From: an uncultured bacterium
GTDB lineage: Bacteria; Gemmatimonadota; Gemmatimonadetes; Longimicrobiales; RSA9
NCBI GenBank assembly: GCA_937889645.1
Contig: CALBZE010000015.1
Coordinates: forward strand, 1-16,424
Reading direction: 5' to 3'
DNA: 16,424 nucleotides
The notes under the pieces are model-generated. The model was not told where the DNA came from. It did not search any database and saw only the letters and a list, made by a program, of their open reading frames with translations. Shown piece by piece: positions 14,547-16,424 of this stretch. Numbering within the stretch: position 1 is the stretch's first letter; each line of letters opens with the position of its first letter. Position numbers and translations under genes: made by a program.

Positions 14547-14562
14547 CCACAAGATATTGGGT
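14547..14562 (+). promoter_or_regulatory. NrdR box 2 (stronger)
   Basis: CCACAAGATATTGGGT matches the NrdR consensus at 13 of 16 positions. It lies at the expected transcription start, exactly 32 bp (three helical turns) downstream of box 1, the spacing known for paired NrdR operators. NrdR is the nucleotide-sensing repressor of ribonucleotide reductase genes. Confidence 0.75.
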
Positions 14563-14620
14563 GCCCGCAGTCGGGAGCCAAGCGTAGGCGGGGCAGTCAC
14601 TCCGATCTTTCGACAAGTCC

Positions 14621-14637
14621 AAGCGCTTTCGCTTTTT
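14621..14637 (+). promoter_or_regulatory. Hairpin plus T-tract in the nrdJ leader
   Basis: AAGCG and CGCTT form a 5-bp stem around CTTT, followed by three more T's and then a second T-run at 14642-14647. It looks like a weak intrinsic terminator lying between the promoter and the gene, so it could attenuate transcription. The stem is short, and I see no clear alternative pairing. Confidence 0.35.
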
Positions 14638-14700
14638 GTAGTTTTTTGTTTCAGTTGGACATTTTTCGCTCCAGAGTTCCCGTTCCAGCCCGAGGAGACC

Positions 14701-16424
14701 ATGGATCGCAACCAGACTCGTCCGGCGGACCCGGAGTTGTTTGCAATGCCCGGGCCCGACCAGATGCCCGATGACCTGCCGCCCGCGGCGCTGTCCGAGA
14801 ACGCGCGGATCATCCTGTCGCGGCGCTACCTGAAGAAGGACGAGCAGGGGCGGCCGATCGAGGAGCCGGAGCAGATGTTCTGGCGAGTCGCGCGGGTCAT
14901 CGCCCAGCAAGACGCGAAGTACGGGGCGAGCGAGGGCGCGGTCGATGCGCTCGCGCGCGAGTTCTACCGCATGATGACGCAGCGGATCTTCGAGCCGAAC
15001 TCGCCGACGCTGATGAACGCCGGGCGGCCGCTGGGGCAGCTCAGCGCGTGCTTCGTGCTCCCGGTCGAGGACACGCTCTCGAACGGGCGGGACGGCATCT
15101 ACGACACGCTGCGCTCGATGGCGCTGGTGCACCAGTCGGGCGGCGGGACGGGCTTCGCCTTCAGCCGTCTGCGCCCGTCCGGGGACTTCGTGCGCTCGAC
15201 CTCGGGCGTGGCGAGCGGCCCGGTCTCCTTCATGCGCCTCTACGACTCGTCGACGGAGGTGGTCAAGCAGGGCGGCACGCGTCGTGGCGCCAACATGGGG
15301 ATCCTGCGGGTGGACCACCCGGACATCCGGGAGTTCATCACCTGCAAGAGCGACGTCACGCAGATCACGAACTTCAACATCTCCGTGGCGGTGACGGACG
15401 CCTTCATGGAGGCGCTGAAGAAGGGCGAGAAGTACCCGCTGATCAACCCGCGCACCGGCGAGGTGGTCGGGTACGAGGACGCGCGTGAGATCTTCGACCT
15501 GATCGTCGAAGGCGCGTGGAGCACGGGCGAGCCGGGCGTCTTCTACATCGACCGTGCGAACTACTACAACCCGGTCCCGAAGCTGGGGAGCTACGAGGCG
15601 ACGAACCCGTGCGGCGAGCAGCCGCTCCTGCCGTACGACGTGTGCAACCTCGGCTCGATCAACGTCGGGGCGTTCGCGAAGCTGGACGTGCCGGCCGGCG
15701 CGCCGGTCGACGACAAGATCGACTGGGAGGGGCTGCGCCAGGCGGTGCACCTGGCGACGCACTTCCTGGACAACGTGATCGACGCGAACCAGTACCCGCT
15801 CCCCGAGATCCACGAGCTGGCGCACAAGATCCGCCGGATCGGGCTCGGGATCATGGGGTGGGCGGACCTGCTCGTGCGCGTCGGCGTGCCGTACAACAGC
15901 GAGGAAGGCGTCGAGCTCGGCCGCAAGGTCATGGCGTTCATCGACAACGAGTCGAAGAACGCGTCCGAGAAGCTGGCCGAGCAGCGCGGCGCGTTCCCGG
16001 CGTGGGAGGAGAGCATCTGGGGTCCGGACGAGACCTGCGCCCGCGACAAGAACGGCAACCGCGTCCGCCCGATGCGGAAGCTTCGCAACTGCAACACGAC
16101 GACGGTCGCGCCGACGGGCACGATCTCGATCATCGCCGGGTGCTCGGGCGGGATCGAGCCGCTCTTCGCCGTCGCCTTCATGCGCAATCAGGCGGGCGTG
16201 CTGATGCCGGACGTGAACGAGGACTTCGTCCGCATCGCGAAGGCGCAGGGCTGGTACTCGGATGAGCTGATGCGGCGGATCGCCGAGGAGGGGCACATCC
16301 ACTTCGACGAGGTGCCCGCGGACGTTCAGCGCGTTTTCGTGACGGCGCACGACGTCACGCCGGAGTGGCACATCCGGATGCAGGCCGCCTTCCAGGAGTA
16401 CGTGGACTCGGCGATCTCGAAGAC
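14701..16424 (+). CDS. nrdJ: Class II (adenosylcobalamin-dependent) ribonucleotide reductase, 3' truncated
   Basis: This enzyme reduces ribonucleotides to deoxyribonucleotides using a thiyl radical generated from adenosylcobalamin, and works with or without oxygen. 574 residues are visible and the frame runs off the window end. The active site NPCGEQ has Asn302, Cys304 (thiyl radical) and Glu306, matching N437/C439/E441 of the E. coli class I enzyme. Cys117 (SACFVLP) and Cys315 (DVCNLGS) form the redox pair. The stretch SMALVHQSGGGTGFAFSRLR and the PTGTISIIAG loop are typical of class II. The C-terminal redox cysteines lie outside the window. The start ATG 14701 follows AGGAG (14693-14697). 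The upstream paired NrdR boxes indicate repression by NrdR. Class II is called from overall sequence features; adjacent nrdB is not visible. Confidence 0.94.
   Translation, partial: MDRNQTRPADPELFAMPGPDQMPDDLPPAALSENARIILSRRYLKKDEQGRPIEEPEQMFWRVARVIAQQDAKYGASEGAVDALAREFYRMMTQRIFEPNSPTLMNAGRPLGQLSACFVLPVEDTLSNGRDGIYDTLRSMALVHQSGGGTGFAFSRLRPSGDFVRSTSGVASGPVSFMRLYDSSTEVVKQGGTRRGANMGILRVDHPDIREFITCKSDVTQITNFNISVAVTDAFMEALKKGEKYPLINPRTGEVVGYEDAREIFDLIVEGAWSTGEPGVFYIDRANYYNPVPKLGSYEATNPCGEQPLLPYDVCNLGSINVGAFAKLDVPAGAPVDDKIDWEGLRQAVHLATHFLDNVIDANQYPLPEIHELAHKIRRIGLGIMGWADLLVRVGVPYNSEEGVELGRKVMAFIDNESKNASEKLAEQRGAFPAWEESIWGPDETCARDKNGNRVRPMRKLRNCNTTTVAPTGTISIIAGCSGGIEPLFAVAFMRNQAGVLMPDVNEDFVRIAKAQGWYSDELMRRIAEEGHIHFDEVPADVQRVFVTAHDVTPEWHIRMQAAFQEYVDSAISK

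Noticed and set aside
14255..14581. Extension of nth to a TTG at 14581
   Set aside because: It would run through the nrdJ promoter and NrdR boxes and encode unconserved sequence; homologs start near ATG 14254.
14400..14700. Cobalamin riboswitch upstream of the B12-dependent reductase, suggested by AGTCGGGAGCC near 14570-14580
   Set aside because: Only a fragment resembling the B12 box is present. The other conserved aptamer segments are missing, and the box would lie just after the predicted transcription start, leaving no room for the 5' part of the aptamer.

Overview
The window is high-GC bacterial chromosome from a Gram-negative organism: there is an outer-membrane-type beta-barrel protein, a lipoprotein amidase and a complete anhydro-muropeptide salvage set. 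The mix of genes (peptidoglycan recycling enzymes, a TolB-propeller/barrel protein, a class II ribonucleotide reductase, very GC-rich spacers, GTG/TTG starts) would suit Gemmatimonadota or a similar phylum, but that placement is inference from style and not from a marker gene.

Layout. Positions 1-278 hold no convincing gene but contain an array of seven short, sequence-different hairpins. Positions 279-5564 form a tight plus-strand operon: murQ (MurNAc-6-phosphate etherase), anmK (anhydro-MurNAc kinase), a NagZ-like family 3 glycosidase and a membrane GT-C glycosyltransferase. An orphan membrane protein lies on the minus strand (5543-6214) and overlaps the glycosyltransferase tail to tail. 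Positions 6290-13106 form a second tightly coupled plus-strand operon: a sodium:solute symporter, a lipoprotein N-acetylmuramoyl-L-alanine amidase and a large secreted protein combining a HELAH metallopeptidase domain, a TolB-like propeller and a C-terminal outer-membrane barrel. A small hydrophilic protein follows (13222-13512). An endonuclease III gene (minus, 13619-14254) is divergent from a class II, B12-dependent ribonucleotide reductase (14701 to the window end, truncated).

How it works together. Together the genes cover a route for cell-wall salvage. The periplasmic amidase removes peptide from glycan, the symporter is a candidate importer of the freed amino sugar, the glycosidase splits GlcNAc from anhydroMurNAc, AnmK phosphorylates anhydroMurNAc to MurNAc-6-P, and MurQ converts that to GlcNAc-6-P and D-lactate. 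No AmpG-type permease is present, so a symporter-based import step is the main functional hypothesis here.

Regulation. The clearest regulatory site is upstream of the ribonucleotide reductase. A sigma70-like promoter (TTGACC, 17 bp, TATCAT) is overlapped by two NrdR-box-like palindromes exactly 32 bp apart, followed by a leader of about 155 nt with a small hairpin and T-tracts.
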